63,655 bases of DNA from an uncultured Peptostreptococcaceae bacterium (GCA_905235115.1 CAJOKT010000007.1:1-63655); one strand, 5' to 3'; numbered from the stretch's first letter, positions 51,772 to 61,682 are shown. A program made the numbers and translations. Notes: generated from the letters alone by a model not told the origin.

Positions 51772-54402
51772 CTATATCCTCGTACGGATCTCTTCTTCGG
51801 TCTCTCTGACCAGTTCCTCCAGCTCTCTGGACGAAAGTCGAACTGCGCCGTTGCCCAGAGCCGACATCTGCACCTGCCTGTCCGAGGTCACCACGCTGAT
51901 GTCGTATTTCTTACCGTTAGCGTATATGAATTCTTCAATGAACCTGTCGGCGGTCTGGGCTTCGCCGGTGTAGACCACCCTCAGGTCCTTCTCGTACTTC
52001 TCCCGGGATCCCGGGCTTCCCTTCACCCGGTATCCGTCGAACACCAGGACCACCGTGATGCCGGTGTAGCCCTGGAAGTTCTGCAGACTGTCTATCAGGG
52101 CATCCCTGGCGGAGTCTATGTTCACCTGGGCCAGAGCCTTGAGCCTTTCCCAGCTGAAGATCACATTGTATCCGTCCACCACCATGTATGGCGGCTTCTT
52201 CTGAACGGGCTTGGTGGGCTTCGGCCTGGCCTGCGCAAAAGACCGGTCCTGAGCCTCCCCCGGCAGCCTGGTCTTAGCGGCTCTCGCAGCCTGTCTCAGC
52301 TGTTCATCGCGCTTGCTCACGCCGTAGGTCATCTCGAAGATCTTTTTCAGATCCTTCTCGGTGCCGCCGATCCTCACCGGGCCTCCTCCGGAGTACGCCG
52401 GATGGTTCTCGCCCTCTTCTGCCTTAGGCTTAAGATAGCTTTCGGTCCTTGCCAGACTGTCCACCATGTCCCACTCCACGTAGGTCCCGGCTCCTCCTTC
52501 GGTGAACACGGAACCGCAGGGGTTCCACTGATCCAGGTCGGGATCGTAGCCCTTTTGCTCCACCACCTCACAGGTGTTGTGGCAGGGTCCGTAACCGGCC
52601 TGTCTCGCATCAAACCTGCCGCTTCCCTCCGTAAAACTGTTGAGTTCGGTCTGATAGTCTCTCAGGGTCGCTACCGGTCCGTGGCCAGCGATCACCACCA
52701 TGTCGGCGGACTGGCCTTGGCCTGATCCCGCCTCCTCTATTCTGCTCCTGGCCCCAAGCTTCTCCATATCGGTCATGACCCGGCCGATTTTGGCCCGGGG
52801 TACGGTGACTGTGAAGTCATACATGGGTTCCAGCAAAACTGCTTTTCCCTCGTCCAGAGCCCTTCTCAGCCCCTGGCGGACGGCCCTGTAGGTGGCCTGC
52901 CTGAAGTCACCTCCCGAGGTGTGCTTGAGGTGAGATCTGCCATCGGTCAGGGTTATCCTCATATCGGTAATAGCCGATCTTGTCAGAGTGCCCTTGTGCT
53001 GCCTTTCCTGAAGGTGCTGCATTATGAGATTCTGCCAGTTGGAGGCCAAAACATCGGTGCTCAGCCTGGAGGCGAACACCAGTCCGGAGCCTTCCGGAAG
53101 AGGTTCCAGGAGCAGCCTCACCTCCGCATAGTGGCGCAGGGGCTCGTAATGCCCCACTCCCTCCACGGGAGCACTTATGGTCTCCTTGTAAATTATTTTG
53201 CCGGAGCCCAGTGCGACGTCGGTGCCCAGACGGTCTCTGATCCGTCTGATCAGAAGGTCCTTGCCCAGTTCTCCCATGATACTGACCCTGATCTCCCTTG
53301 TGGATTCTTCCCAGCCTACTCTGAGGGAGGGATCTTCCTCTTCAAGTTCCCTGAGAACGGGAAGCACTCGCATGGGATCCTCTCCCTGCGGCAGCAGCAG
53401 GGCGTAGGAAACCGCAGGCTCCATGACGGGCGCCGTGTCCTGATCCCTGTGGGAACCCAGGGCCTGCCCGGAGTAGGTCTCGTTCAGTCCCAGCACCGCA
53501 GCCAGCGTCCCTGCCGGAGCTTCGGATACTGTCCTGAACTTGTTACCCTGATATATTCTGATCTGTTCCACCTTTTCCTCCAGAGCTTCGGTCTCCTCCG
53601 ACCCAATCCTGGTCTCTATGAGCATCTTGGTCCTGAGGTTCCCGCCGGTGACCTTAAGGTGAGTCAGGCGATTTCCCTTTATGTCCCTCGTTATCTTGTA
53701 TACTCTGGCGCCGAATTCTTCCGGATAGGTCCTCTCAGGCGCCATCCTGTCCAAAACATCCAGCAGCCTTTCCAGCCCCTCCATCTTAAGGGCGGATCCG
53801 GACACCACGGGGAACACTTCCCTGTTCTGTACGGCTTCCCGGATGGAATCCTCCCTGACCGCAGCCCCGTTGAAATACTCCTCCATCAGATGCTCGGAAC
53901 AGGAGGCCAGATCTTCCTTGAGAACGTCCTCGTCCTCTTCGAAGTCCACTGCCCCCGGCATGACTTCCCTGAGTTCTGCCATTACTCTGTCCCTGTCCGC
54001 CCCGCTCATGTCCATCTTGTTGATAAAGACCACGGTGGGCACACGGTAATGGTCCAGAAGCTTCAGTATGGTCCCTGTGTGGCTCTGTACACCCTCTGTA
54101 CCGCTGACCACCAGCACAGCCATGTCTATGACTGAGAGGGGTCTCTCCATCTCCGGACTGAAATCTCTGTGGCCCGGTGTATCCACAAGGGTGAACTCAG
54201 TTTCTCCATAGGTAAAGGAGGCCTCGCCGCTGAACACGGTGATGCCTCTCTCCTGCTCCATTGGGTCGAAATCCAGGAGAGTGTCCCCCCTGTCCACCCT
54301 CCCGGCCTGTCTCAGTGTCCCGGTCAGGTACAGCAGTCCCTCGGATAAAGTTGTCTTACCGGCGTCGACGTGTGCGAAGACGCCGATGATCTGACGTTTC
54401 AT
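51772..54402 (-). CDS. TetM-like translation GTPase fused to a YacP/Rae1-type NYN nuclease
   Basis: Residues 1 to about 650 follow the ribosomal-protection (TetM/TetO) branch of EF-G: G1 AHVDAGKTT (10-18), DFDPMEQERGIT, DTPGHRDF, NKMD, then domains II-V with YEPLRHYAEV and RHTSGGDF-like segments. A charged linker (about 690-735, with KPTKPVQKKPP) leads to a YacP/NYN domain (about 739-876): VVDGYNVIF, VVLVFDGYRV, TADRFIEEFI, VVTSDRQVQ. In Bacillus subtilis YacP is Rae1, an A-site mRNA endonuclease. The fusion may deliver a nuclease to stalled ribosomes. The ATG lacks a Shine-Dalgarno sequence; a weak promoter lies directly upstream. Confidence 0.88.
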   Translation of the reverse strand: MKRQIIGVFAHVDAGKTTLSEGLLYLTGTLRQAGRVDRGDTLLDFDPMEQERGITVFSGEASFTYGETEFTLVDTPGHRDFSPEMERPLSVIDMAVLVVSGTEGVQSHTGTILKLLDHYRVPTVVFINKMDMSGADRDRVMAELREVMPGAVDFEEDEDVLKEDLASCSEHLMEEYFNGAAVREDSIREAVQNREVFPVVSGSALKMEGLERLLDVLDRMAPERTYPEEFGARVYKITRDIKGNRLTHLKVTGGNLRTKMLIETRIGSEETEALEEKVEQIRIYQGNKFRTVSEAPAGTLAAVLGLNETYSGQALGSHRDQDTAPVMEPAVSYALLLPQGEDPMRVLPVLRELEEEDPSLRVGWEESTREIRVSIMGELGKDLLIRRIRDRLGTDVALGSGKIIYKETISAPVEGVGHYEPLRHYAEVRLLLEPLPEGSGLVFASRLSTDVLASNWQNLIMQHLQERQHKGTLTRSAITDMRITLTDGRSHLKHTSGGDFRQATYRAVRQGLRRALDEGKAVLLEPMYDFTVTVPRAKIGRVMTDMEKLGARSRIEEAGSGQGQSADMVVIAGHGPVATLRDYQTELNSFTEGSGRFDARQAGYGPCHNTCEVVEQKGYDPDLDQWNPCGSVFTEGGAGTYVEWDMVDSLARTESYLKPKAEEGENHPAYSGGGPVRIGGTEKDLKKIFEMTYGVSKRDEQLRQAARAAKTRLPGEAQDRSFAQARPKPTKPVQKKPPYMVVDGYNVIFSWERLKALAQVNIDSARDALIDSLQNFQGYTGITVVLVFDGYRVKGSPGSREKYEKDLRVVYTGEAQTADRFIEEFIYANGKKYDISVVTSDRQVQMSALGNGAVRLSSRELEELVRETEEEIRTRI

Positions 54403-54437
54403 GTTTTGCGCAAAATACGGGTCTGCCCTAAGATATC

Positions 54438-54463
54438 TAAAAAGCCGGAGTTCCTGACTCCGG
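54438..54463 (-). terminator. Terminator after the dCMP deaminase gene
   Basis: CCGGAGT-N5-ACTCCGG (54445-54463), then CTTTTTAG on the minus strand. Confidence 0.75.
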
Positions 54464-54472
54464 TCCGAAATT

Positions 54473-54925
54473 CTATTGATCTCCCAGCATCACCGGCTTA
54501 AGACCTGCTTCCGCCAGAATGTCCAGAGACATCTGATCGGGATAACCTTCCTTCACCACGATCCGCCTGATCCCGGCGTTGATTATCATCTTGGCGCAGA
54601 TCACGCAGGGCTGGTGGGTAACGTAGATGGTGCCTCCCTGGACTGCGTGTCCCATGGCAGCGGCCTGGATTATGGCGTTCTGCTCGGCGTGGAGAGCCCT
54701 GCAGAGCTCATGCCTCTGCCCCGATGGCACCTTGAGCTGCTCTCTCAGGCAGCCGCCCAGTTCGGCACAGTGTCTGACTCCCTTGGGGGCTCCGTTGTAG
54801 CCTGTGGCCACGGCGTGGTTATCCACCACGATCACCGCTCCCACCTGTCTCCTCAGGCAGGTGGATCTGGTGGCCGCCAGCTCCGCCATCTTCATGTAGT
54901 ATTCGTCCCAGCTTGGTCTAGCCAT
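54473..54925 (-). CDS. dCMP deaminase
   Basis: The 150-residue zinc deaminase converts dCMP to dUMP. It shows [15 protein letters not shown], the catalytic HAEQNAI (His and Glu) and [10 protein letters not shown] (two zinc Cys). The ATG at 54925 has AGGAG upstream and follows truA immediately; the longer frame to 54991 is inside truA. It is similar to ComEB. Confidence 0.94.
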   Translation of the reverse strand: MARPSWDEYYMKMAELAATRSTCLRRQVGAVIVVDNHAVATGYNGAPKGVRHCAELGGCLREQLKVPSGQRHELCRALHAEQNAIIQAAAMGHAVQGGTIYVTHQPCVICAKMIINAGIRRIVVKEGYPDQMSLDILAEAGLKPVMLGDQ

Positions 54926-54926
54926 G

Positions 54927-55703
54927 TCATTTCTCCTGAAAATATATTTCTTTAAGATAAAGCCCGGAGGCCGGGGCGGTGGGTCCCGCATTGGCCCTGT
55001 CCAGACTGTCGATAACGTCTTTTACGGATCCCGGCGTTCTCCTGCCCAGGCCAGCCTCTATCAGCGTGCCCGTCATTATGCGCACCATGTTGTAGAGGAA
55101 TCCGTCACCGGTCACCTGTATGATCACGTCGGTACCCTGCCTCTCAACGGTGACGCCGGACACCGTGCGCACGGTGGTCTCCCTCTCCTCACCTCCGGAG
55201 GACTGGAAGGCTTTGAAATCATGGGTGCCCGTCATGTAAGCGGCAGCCTCCCGCATCAATCCGACATCAAGCGGTTCAGCCACGCGCCCGGTATAGTTTC
55301 TGCGGAAAATATCCTCTTCAGGACCGTTGTCGATCACATACCGGTAGGTTTTGCCCGCGCAGTCGAACCTGGCGTGGAAACCCGGATCCACCTCCTCGAT
55401 GGACAAAAGCTTCACGTCGCCCACGGTGGATCTTTTGGCCCGGCCCCCGGAGAGTCTGCTGTTCACCGCCTTGAGAAGGTTCTCGGGAGGAATGCTGAAG
55501 TCGCCCCTGAAGGACGCGCACTGGCCCAGGGCGTGGACTCCCGCATCGGTCCTGGACGTGCCGTTGAGCCTGATGTCCTGCCCCGTGAAAAACCCTATGG
55601 CCTCCTCCAGGACGCCCTGTACGGTCCGCTTGTCCGGCTGCTTCTGCCAGCCTGAGAAGCCCGATCCGTCATATGCAATTTTGATGAGGTAATTCTTTTC
55701 CAT
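54927..55703 (-). CDS. truA: tRNA pseudouridine(38-40) synthase
   Basis: The 258-residue enzyme modifies the tRNA anticodon stem. It has [15 protein letters not shown] at the start, the catalytic [14 protein letters not shown] (Asp about residue 52) and [17 protein letters not shown] near the end. No Shine-Dalgarno sequence precedes the ATG; a promoter lies ten bases upstream, so the transcript may be almost leaderless. It is co-transcribed with the dCMP deaminase gene. Confidence 0.95.
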   Translation of the reverse strand: MEKNYLIKIAYDGSGFSGWQKQPDKRTVQGVLEEAIGFFTGQDIRLNGTSRTDAGVHALGQCASFRGDFSIPPENLLKAVNSRLSGGRAKRSTVGDVKLLSIEEVDPGFHARFDCAGKTYRYVIDNGPEEDIFRRNYTGRVAEPLDVGLMREAAAYMTGTHDFKAFQSSGGEERETTVRTVSGVTVERQGTDVIIQVTGDGFLYNMVRIMTGTLIEAGLGRRTPGSVKDVIDSLDRANAGPTAPASGLYLKEIYFQEK

Positions 55704-55713
55704 CGGACAAAAT

Positions 55714-55743
55714 ATTTTACCACAAAGAGCAGCCCTTGCACAA
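55714..55743 (-). promoter_or_regulatory. truA promoter with ultra-short leader
   Basis: Minus strand TTGTGC (55738-55743), 18 bases, TAAAAT (55714-55719), ten bases before the truA ATG. Confidence 0.5.
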
Positions 55744-55802
55744 TGATTAACTGTTCATTCTGATGATATCACAGGGCTGAAAACTTTTGAAGTTTTCAGA
55801 AA

Positions 55803-55829
55803 AGAAAGCCCCGGATCTTTCGATCCGGG
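55803..55829 (-). terminator. Terminator of the DUF975 gene
   Basis: CCCGGATC-TTTC-GATCCGGG (55810-55829) followed on the minus strand by GCTTTCTTTTC. Confidence 0.7.
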
Positions 55830-55923
55830 ATCTTCCCCTGGGCGAAGGACACTCCGTGTATCTTCCGGAAACTATCTGAACGGATCTGTAAACTTCCATT
55901 CGATTTCAATATGATCGGTGAAT

Positions 55924-56646
55924 TTAAATGATTTTTTCCCCTACCTTTTGAATCCTTCGCACCTCTTCGTCGTGCACCCTGACCCGGTCTGTGTAAAAAG
56001 TTGCCACGGCACACTTGATCCGGGGCATGACGTATATGAACGGTATCCCGAGAAGCAGTATGCTGATGATGATCTCATCCCCATAACTGAGTATCAGTTT
56101 TGTAAGCTTCCATTTGTACCCTTTCATGAGGTGCTTGGATACCCGTATCGCACCGGGGACGCCTATTCCGGGGTTCTGAGCGAACAGGAAAGGCGCCATT
56201 GAATAGTTGAGCACAGCGACCACCCCGGGTATCAGGAACAGTACAGCCCAAAGCATTGCTCTGACCGACATGAACAGTCTCAGGAATATTGCGTCGAACA
56301 TTCGCGACCTGTACACAAAAAGATCTCTGCTTCCCGCGCTCTCCCCTTTGATCTTAAGCAATAAAACACGGTCCAGCCCCAACTCCACGATACTCCCCAA
56401 AATAACGGAGATCATCAGGTATAAGGCCAGACCGATGTATATGTACTTCATCACACGAGCATCGCTGCCTGATTGGCCGGAATGAAGCCCTCCGGAGATC
56501 AGCATGACGGAGATCTGAACCGTGAAGAATACGAACAGACTTATCCCTCCCGTAACTATTGACGTAAGCGAAAGCCCCAAAAGTTCTCCTCTTGAGAAAT
56601 CAAGTGCTTTCTTTGCTGTTCTTTTGATCTCACGGTTCGTCTCCAC
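55924..56646 (-). CDS. DUF975 family membrane protein
   Basis: The 240-residue protein has the DUF975 pattern: a charged start (NREIKRTAKKAL), five or six membrane helices and FLIPGVVAVLNYSMAPFLFA in the middle. The function is unknown. Start is GTG with AGGAG seven bases upstream. It ends the run of minus-strand genes that begins at the LysR divergence point. Confidence 0.82.
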   Translation of the reverse strand: METNREIKRTAKKALDFSRGELLGLSLTSIVTGGISLFVFFTVQISVMLISGGLHSGQSGSDARVMKYIYIGLALYLMISVILGSIVELGLDRVLLLKIKGESAGSRDLFVYRSRMFDAIFLRLFMSVRAMLWAVLFLIPGVVAVLNYSMAPFLFAQNPGIGVPGAIRVSKHLMKGYKWKLTKLILSYGDEIIISILLLGIPFIYVMPRIKCAVATFYTDRVRVHDEEVRRIQKVGEKII

Positions 56647-56680
56647 TGTTGTCTCCTGAATTTTTTGATCCTCTGCCGGA

Positions 56681-58129
56681 TCAGAACGGTCCGATATTGA
56701 TTATGTCAGCAACTATTACGACCACAAGACCCACAAGGTATTCGATACACAGGAACTTCCACCAGAATTTGACCCATGTCACATAAGGGATACCTGCCAT
56801 GGCAAGTCCCGCGTGGATGTTTCCCGAGGTCGGCGTGAACGGGTTGCTCAAGCCGTCTCCTATGATCTCGCACTCGCAGGCCACCTGTCTCGTAAGACCT
56901 GTCATCTCCGCAAGCGGCGCCATGATCGGCATGGTTGCCGTTGCCTGGCCGGAGCCTGACGGAATGATATAGTTCATCAGGCACTGGAAGATATACTGTC
57001 CGACGACCGCCATGACAGCAGGAAGCTTGGATACTACACTTGCAGCTGCATGGAGTATGGTGTGAAGTATCTGCGCATCATTCAGTACCACAAGGATCGC
57101 TCTTGCGAAACCTACCATCATGGCACCGATGACGATGGTCTTCATGCCTGCTACCAGTTGGTCGCAGAACCAGTTGAGACCTTTCCCGTAAATGAGCGCT
57201 GATACAAATCCCATTACCAGGAATATTCCTGCCAGCTCTTCAAAGTACCAGCCTTTTTTGAGGATGCCGTAGATCACGATAGCCATCGTTACGACTACTA
57301 CTCCGAGAATGGCCTTTCTCCTGCCGGTAAATTCCGGAAGAGCCGAGAAGTCCACGTGATTGTTCTCCATGTAGACCTTATCCATCTCGTACATGAGAGA
57401 TCTCGTCTGATCCTTCTCCAGTCTCTTGGCATAATAGATCAGTATAAGGTCCAACGTAATGATGAAAACTACCAGGCCTATTATGTGGAAGGTCATACCG
57501 GAGAAGATCGGCAGTCCCGCAATTCCCTGAGCAACGCCCAGAGTGAAGGTGTTGGTTGTAGCTCCGGCGAATCCTGCGGCTCCTCCGCACATCACGATCC
57601 CGATCACGATCAAAGAGTCATACCCCGCTCCGATCAGGATCGGGGCAAGGATCGGAATGAAACACAGCATCTCCTCATAAGTTCCGACCGTGGATGCCAT
57701 GATTGCGAACAGTGTGGCCAGAAGCGGTATGACCAGGAATCTGCGATTGCCCATTTTCATTATCAATCGTCCTACGCCGGAGGTGATCGCACCGGTCTCT
57801 CCTACGATATAGAAACATCCAACACAAATGAAGATCGTGAATATGATGTCGGGAACAGCTTCCATGCCGCGAATGAATGACGTTATGTACTGCATAAATG
57901 AAATTCTCTGCTGTTCTTCCAGTACATGCCACGTATCCGGGTCTACGACCGCTCTCGTTTTTTCTGTTCCGTCCGGCATAGTATATGTCACCTCTGTGGT
58001 ATCATATGCGCTTGACGGAACAATGTAGGACAGGATCGCAAAGATCAGTACCAGGATCATCATAACCGCAAATGGTCTCGGGAACTCAAGTTTCTTTCTC
58101 GCTTTCCCGTTTGAAGCAGTCATTTCCAT
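56681..58129 (-). CDS. YfcC/DcuC-type transporter
   Basis: The 482-residue protein has about twelve helices and the C4-dicarboxylate carrier-like YfcC pattern: FPRPFAVMMILVLIF, SYIVPSSAYDTT, GTYEEMLCFIPILAPIL, GFAGATTNTFTLGVAQG and LMNYIIPSGSGQATATMPIMAPL. Relatives move peptides, amino acids or dicarboxylates. Next to a D-aminoacylase-like enzyme and an M20 peptidase it probably imports their acylated or peptide substrates. GGAGG precedes the ATG. Confidence 0.88.
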   Translation of the reverse strand: MEMTASNGKARKKLEFPRPFAVMMILVLIFAILSYIVPSSAYDTTEVTYTMPDGTEKTRAVVDPDTWHVLEEQQRISFMQYITSFIRGMEAVPDIIFTIFICVGCFYIVGETGAITSGVGRLIMKMGNRRFLVIPLLATLFAIMASTVGTYEEMLCFIPILAPILIGAGYDSLIVIGIVMCGGAAGFAGATTNTFTLGVAQGIAGLPIFSGMTFHIIGLVVFIITLDLILIYYAKRLEKDQTRSLMYEMDKVYMENNHVDFSALPEFTGRRKAILGVVVVTMAIVIYGILKKGWYFEELAGIFLVMGFVSALIYGKGLNWFCDQLVAGMKTIVIGAMMVGFARAILVVLNDAQILHTILHAAASVVSKLPAVMAVVGQYIFQCLMNYIIPSGSGQATATMPIMAPLAEMTGLTRQVACECEIIGDGLSNPFTPTSGNIHAGLAMAGIPYVTWVKFWWKFLCIEYLVGLVVVIVADIINIGPF

Positions 58130-58241
58130 ATTATTCCTCCTTTCCGATATATAAATAAAAGCACGTGATTCCAGCTGCCGCGATGCAAAAGACAGCTTTT
58201 ACCCGTTAAGGTCCCTTATCTCTTCTCCGATCATCCCTATC

Positions 58242-59042
58242 TCATATGCCTGTTTTTCTTTCTTTGTCAGATTTGCCGGGTTTACCTGAGTCGGAATGAG
58301 AGTTTGGCTTTCTCATACGATTCTCTCTCTGTATCCTTTTGTTGATATACCCATCGATGTATTCGGCGATGCTCCTGTCTTCTTCATCAAAGGCGAAGCC
58401 GAATATTTCCTTGTTCTCTCCTTTTATTATCAAAACGTTAAAGGTTTTCTCCTCTTTCTCCTCTTCCTTTCCGGGAGCAGTCATACACAGTTTCGGAACA
58501 GTTTCTATCCTGCACTCCTTTATTGCCTTGAATCTCCAGACATGCTCTCCTCCGTAGAACTCGGAATCTATCAGGGACTTGGTCTGACTGTATGTGAACA
58601 TCACTGTCTCGTCCATTATGAAGTACGTTATCTGATAATTGGAGGATCGTGCTTTGCCGTCTTCCCGATCCACCCTGAAGAAGGGTTCCGTATTGATCCC
58701 CATAGGCGAATATCCTTTGAGGATCAGCTTATCCAGCCCTTCGATATCCTCTTCGTCGATCTCCAGTTCCTTCAGAGCTTTTGTCCTGATCTGTGCCTTG
58801 GACATGTATTTCTTTGCTGAGTCGTCGACCTCCGTTCCTTTCACGCTTATAAATCTCTGTCTGATCCACATCCAGACGGCCATCACACCGAAAACAACAC
58901 CTATCCCAATGAAGATATAGCTGTCCTCACGGTTGATGCCTACCGACACTATCCCAAAGCCGAGGATCAGGAGAAGCAGAGCGGAAGATATGTTTTTCTT
59001 ACAGAAATACATCACTATGCGTTCATCATATGATCTTTCCAT
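58242..59042 (-). CDS. Unknown membrane protein
   Basis: The 266-residue product has two membrane helices near the N terminus (about residues 17-35 and 42-60) and a soluble, charged remainder with a possible PH-like beta region (residues 110-225), ending in a Lys/Arg/Ser-rich tail. I recognise no family. GGAGG is five bases before the ATG. It lies between the amidohydrolase and the transporter in the LysR-linked run. Confidence 0.7.
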   Translation of the reverse strand: MERSYDERIVMYFCKKNISSALLLLILGFGIVSVGINREDSYIFIGIGVVFGVMAVWMWIRQRFISVKGTEVDDSAKKYMSKAQIRTKALKELEIDEEDIEGLDKLILKGYSPMGINTEPFFRVDREDGKARSSNYQITYFIMDETVMFTYSQTKSLIDSEFYGGEHVWRFKAIKECRIETVPKLCMTAPGKEEEKEEKTFNVLIIKGENKEIFGFAFDEEDRSIAEYIDGYINKRIQRENRMRKPNSHSDSGKPGKSDKERKTGI

Positions 59043-59070
59043 GGCAGCCTCCGTTTTTTAAGCAGCATGT

Positions 59071-60423
59071 TTACCTGAACCCAATGAATTTGCCAAGTCT
59101 CTGATTGACCGTTTTCCCTCTTTCTATGGCGATGTCTCCCCCGATAAACACGTACTCTATGCCGCAGGGTTTTTCCAGCGCGCCGAAATCAGCCCTGTCG
59201 ATTATCGTATCGGGATCGAATACCGTAATGTCAGCATCGTATCCCTCTTTGATCTGCCCTTTATTGAACAGTCGGAGTCTGTAAGACGGGGTCCTGGTCA
59301 TCTTCCGCAGAGCATCTATGAGGGAGATGCTTCCCTTTTCCCTGACATACCTGCCGAGTACTCTGGGAAATGTCCCTGCCGCTCTGGGATGTCCGTTTCC
59401 GCCTCTCAGAAGGCCGTCGGACGCGATCATCCCCATGGAAGAATTCACAGCAAGCTCAATGTCGTTCTCATCAAGAACGAAGGCTACTGCCAGCATATCC
59501 GGGTAGTTTTTTCTTGCGTCATTGAATATTTCTTCGGTGCAGTAAACGTTCTTATACGGATCTCCCGCCAACATCACATCCTTGTAAGTTTTTTTCCACC
59601 CTTCAAAGCACCCGTCATCGAAAACGGTGGAACCGATGGAACAGGAGAACGCGTTGTACGGATATGTATCGAAATCCAGTCCGGGATCAGTGATTCTCGC
59701 TTTTTCTATTAATTCCAGGGATTCTTTCATGTTTTGAAACGCTGAACAGCTTGAAAGATGAGATATCTGAAATCTCTGTCTGATCGCGGCCGAGAGACGT
59801 ATCATCTCTTTTACCGGGTCCAGATTCCAGATCGCGTCATTTCTGTAATGCGCTGATACTATATGATCCTTGTTATCCGATGCACTTACCGCAAACAGCA
59901 TTTCATCAAAACTTATGGCAGGATCATATTCGATGCCGAAAGATATGCCAAAAGAGCCCTCAGCCAGCTCCTCACGAAGAGCATCTCTGTACTTTTCCCT
60001 TTGGATATCCGTAGACTCATCGTGCGGGCCGAGACCGTCCCGCCTTCTTAATGTGTTATATCCGCTCTGCATACAGTAATTGACGGGAGCTCCTCCAAGT
60101 TCTTCCAGTGTCTTTCTGAACACCGCAAGAGGCTGTCTGGAGTGTCCGCAGTTCCCTCCGCAGACCGTTGTAACTCCCATTTCAAGCATCCGTTCAGAGA
60201 TGATGTAACGTTTGCCGTCTTTTGCGAAGTCTTCTTCATGCATGTGGATGTCCACGAACCCAGGTGATACGATCTTGCCGCTGACATCGATCGTGAGCCT
60301 CGCTTCCGGTTCGTCCTCTCCCACATATCCGATCAGACTTCCTTCTATGCCTATATTTCCTTTCTTTACGGAGTTTTCACCGAAGTCAGGATACCTGCCG
60401 TTGATGAGCAAAATATCAAGCAT
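59071..60423 (-). CDS. D-aminoacylase/N-acyl-D-amino acid deacylase-like amidohydrolase
   Basis: The 450-residue metal-dependent hydrolase has the HxH motif in VDIHMHEEDF (about residues 57-66), GNCGHSRQP, SAHYRND, HLSSC, IASDGLLRGGNGHPRAAGTFPRVL (quoted in pieces) and a closing DADITVFDPDTI. It would release D-amino acids from N-acyl or peptide forms. It follows the M20 peptidase by two bases and shares its control region. Confidence 0.85.
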   Translation of the reverse strand: MLDILLINGRYPDFGENSVKKGNIGIEGSLIGYVGEDEPEARLTIDVSGKIVSPGFVDIHMHEEDFAKDGKRYIISERMLEMGVTTVCGGNCGHSRQPLAVFRKTLEELGGAPVNYCMQSGYNTLRRRDGLGPHDESTDIQREKYRDALREELAEGSFGISFGIEYDPAISFDEMLFAVSASDNKDHIVSAHYRNDAIWNLDPVKEMIRLSAAIRQRFQISHLSSCSAFQNMKESLELIEKARITDPGLDFDTYPYNAFSCSIGSTVFDDGCFEGWKKTYKDVMLAGDPYKNVYCTEEIFNDARKNYPDMLAVAFVLDENDIELAVNSSMGMIASDGLLRGGNGHPRAAGTFPRVLGRYVREKGSISLIDALRKMTRTPSYRLRLFNKGQIKEGYDADITVFDPDTIIDRADFGALEKPCGIEYVFIGGDIAIERGKTVNQRLGKFIGFR

Positions 60424-60425
60424 CT

Positions 60426-61631
60426 CTACTCACCTGACTGTCCGCAGAAGTCCACAGCTATGTTAGCATAGAAGGAAACAAAATCCCGGAGCATTTCAAC
60501 GGCAACGTGCTCGTCTTTTGTGTGAGAGTTTTCCAGCTGTCCCGGTCCGAAGATGGCTGTCGGGATATGCATGTATGTGGACAGGATCCCTGCGTCCGTC
60601 CATCCCCTGCATCTGTTCAGAGGCGCCTCCGTCACGTTCAGTTTCTCGCAGATCATCCTTTCAACGCATTTGTTTATAGCGGCGTCGGGATCCGCGGCTG
60701 CAGGCGTGTGGTGCAGTATCTTCATTTGTCCGTTGGACATGAGGGATATGGTCGCATTGAAATCCGGATCCTCAGCGTGAAGCTCATCGATTATGTCCTG
60801 ATATTCCTTTACGACGCTTTCAGGCGTCTCTCCGGGAAGATAACGTCTGTCCAGCTGCAGCGTACATTCACCGGCCACCGTGCTCGGCATGTCTCCGCCG
60901 AATATCTTTCCGTAGTTCATGACTCCCGGCCCTATATACTCGTCCACTCTCGATCTGATCTTCGGTTCCAGTTCGACCGCTACACGCTCGATAAACTTGG
61001 ACGCCTTGGAAATAGCGTTTATTCCCAGGTGAGCCTGCCCGCCATGCATGGTCTTCCCTTTGAACTTGATCTCTATCCACTCAAGACCCCTGTTTCCGAG
61101 AGAGTACATGTAACCGGAAGGTTCCCCCACTATGGCTCCGTCAAAGCTGCGTGTTTCATTGAGGGCGAATATCTCCGTCCCGTCCGACTCTTCCTCTTCA
61201 CCGCAAACCGCAGTAAACATCACGTCTCCCTTGAGCTGTATCCCTGCTCTTTTCAGAACCAGAAGCGCCATGAGCATGCAGGCGACGCCGCCCTTCATGT
61301 CGTTCGTACCTCTTCCGTAAAGCATTCCGTCTCTTACCACAGGCTCGAAGGGCTCTATGACCATATCAAAGGGAGGGACGGTATCTATGTGTCCGTTGAG
61401 CAAAAGATTCCTTCCGCTGCCTGTTCCGTCCACATTGATGTAGACATTATGCCTGCCGCCTTCGACCTGGACCCTTCGGACATTGAATCCTTCCGCGAGC
61501 GCCCAGTTGTAGATATAGTCACCGACTGCGGCCTCCCTCCCCGGCACATCGACGTGACTGGGGATCCTTACAAGATCTGAAGTGAGTTCAACTATTTCAT
61601 CCGTATTAAAGTATTTTGTGAAATCGATCAT
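60426..61631 (-). CDS. M20-family peptidase/deacylase (ArgE/DapE-like)
   Basis: The 401-residue enzyme shows the M20 metal and catalytic motifs: NGHIDTVPPF (His and Asp), YGRGTNDMKGG, CGEEEESDG (catalytic and metal Glu) and a dimerisation domain from about residue 190 (KGKTMHGGQAHLGINA). It hydrolyses an N-acyl amino acid or dipeptide. AAGGAGG precedes the ATG. It is the first gene of the run that diverges from the LysR regulator. Confidence 0.92.
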   Translation of the reverse strand: MIDFTKYFNTDEIVELTSDLVRIPSHVDVPGREAAVGDYIYNWALAEGFNVRRVQVEGGRHNVYINVDGTGSGRNLLLNGHIDTVPPFDMVIEPFEPVVRDGMLYGRGTNDMKGGVACMLMALLVLKRAGIQLKGDVMFTAVCGEEEESDGTEIFALNETRSFDGAIVGEPSGYMYSLGNRGLEWIEIKFKGKTMHGGQAHLGINAISKASKFIERVAVELEPKIRSRVDEYIGPGVMNYGKIFGGDMPSTVAGECTLQLDRRYLPGETPESVVKEYQDIIDELHAEDPDFNATISLMSNGQMKILHHTPAAADPDAAINKCVERMICEKLNVTEAPLNRCRGWTDAGILSTYMHIPTAIFGPGQLENSHTKDEHVAVEMLRDFVSFYANIAVDFCGQSGE

Positions 61632-61682
61632 TTTGGGCCTCCTTGAGAAAACATCTGCTGCAGGATGAGATTGGTTAAGTTA

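Noticed and set aside
52921-54135. 404-codon open frame antisense to the GTPase-nuclease gene
   Set aside because: Low-information sequence with no start signal, opposite to a well-conserved gene.
51772-54402. Acquired tetracycline-resistance gene
   Set aside because: The GTPase part is TetM-like, but it carries a nuclease domain, lies among housekeeping genes and has no mobile element beside it.
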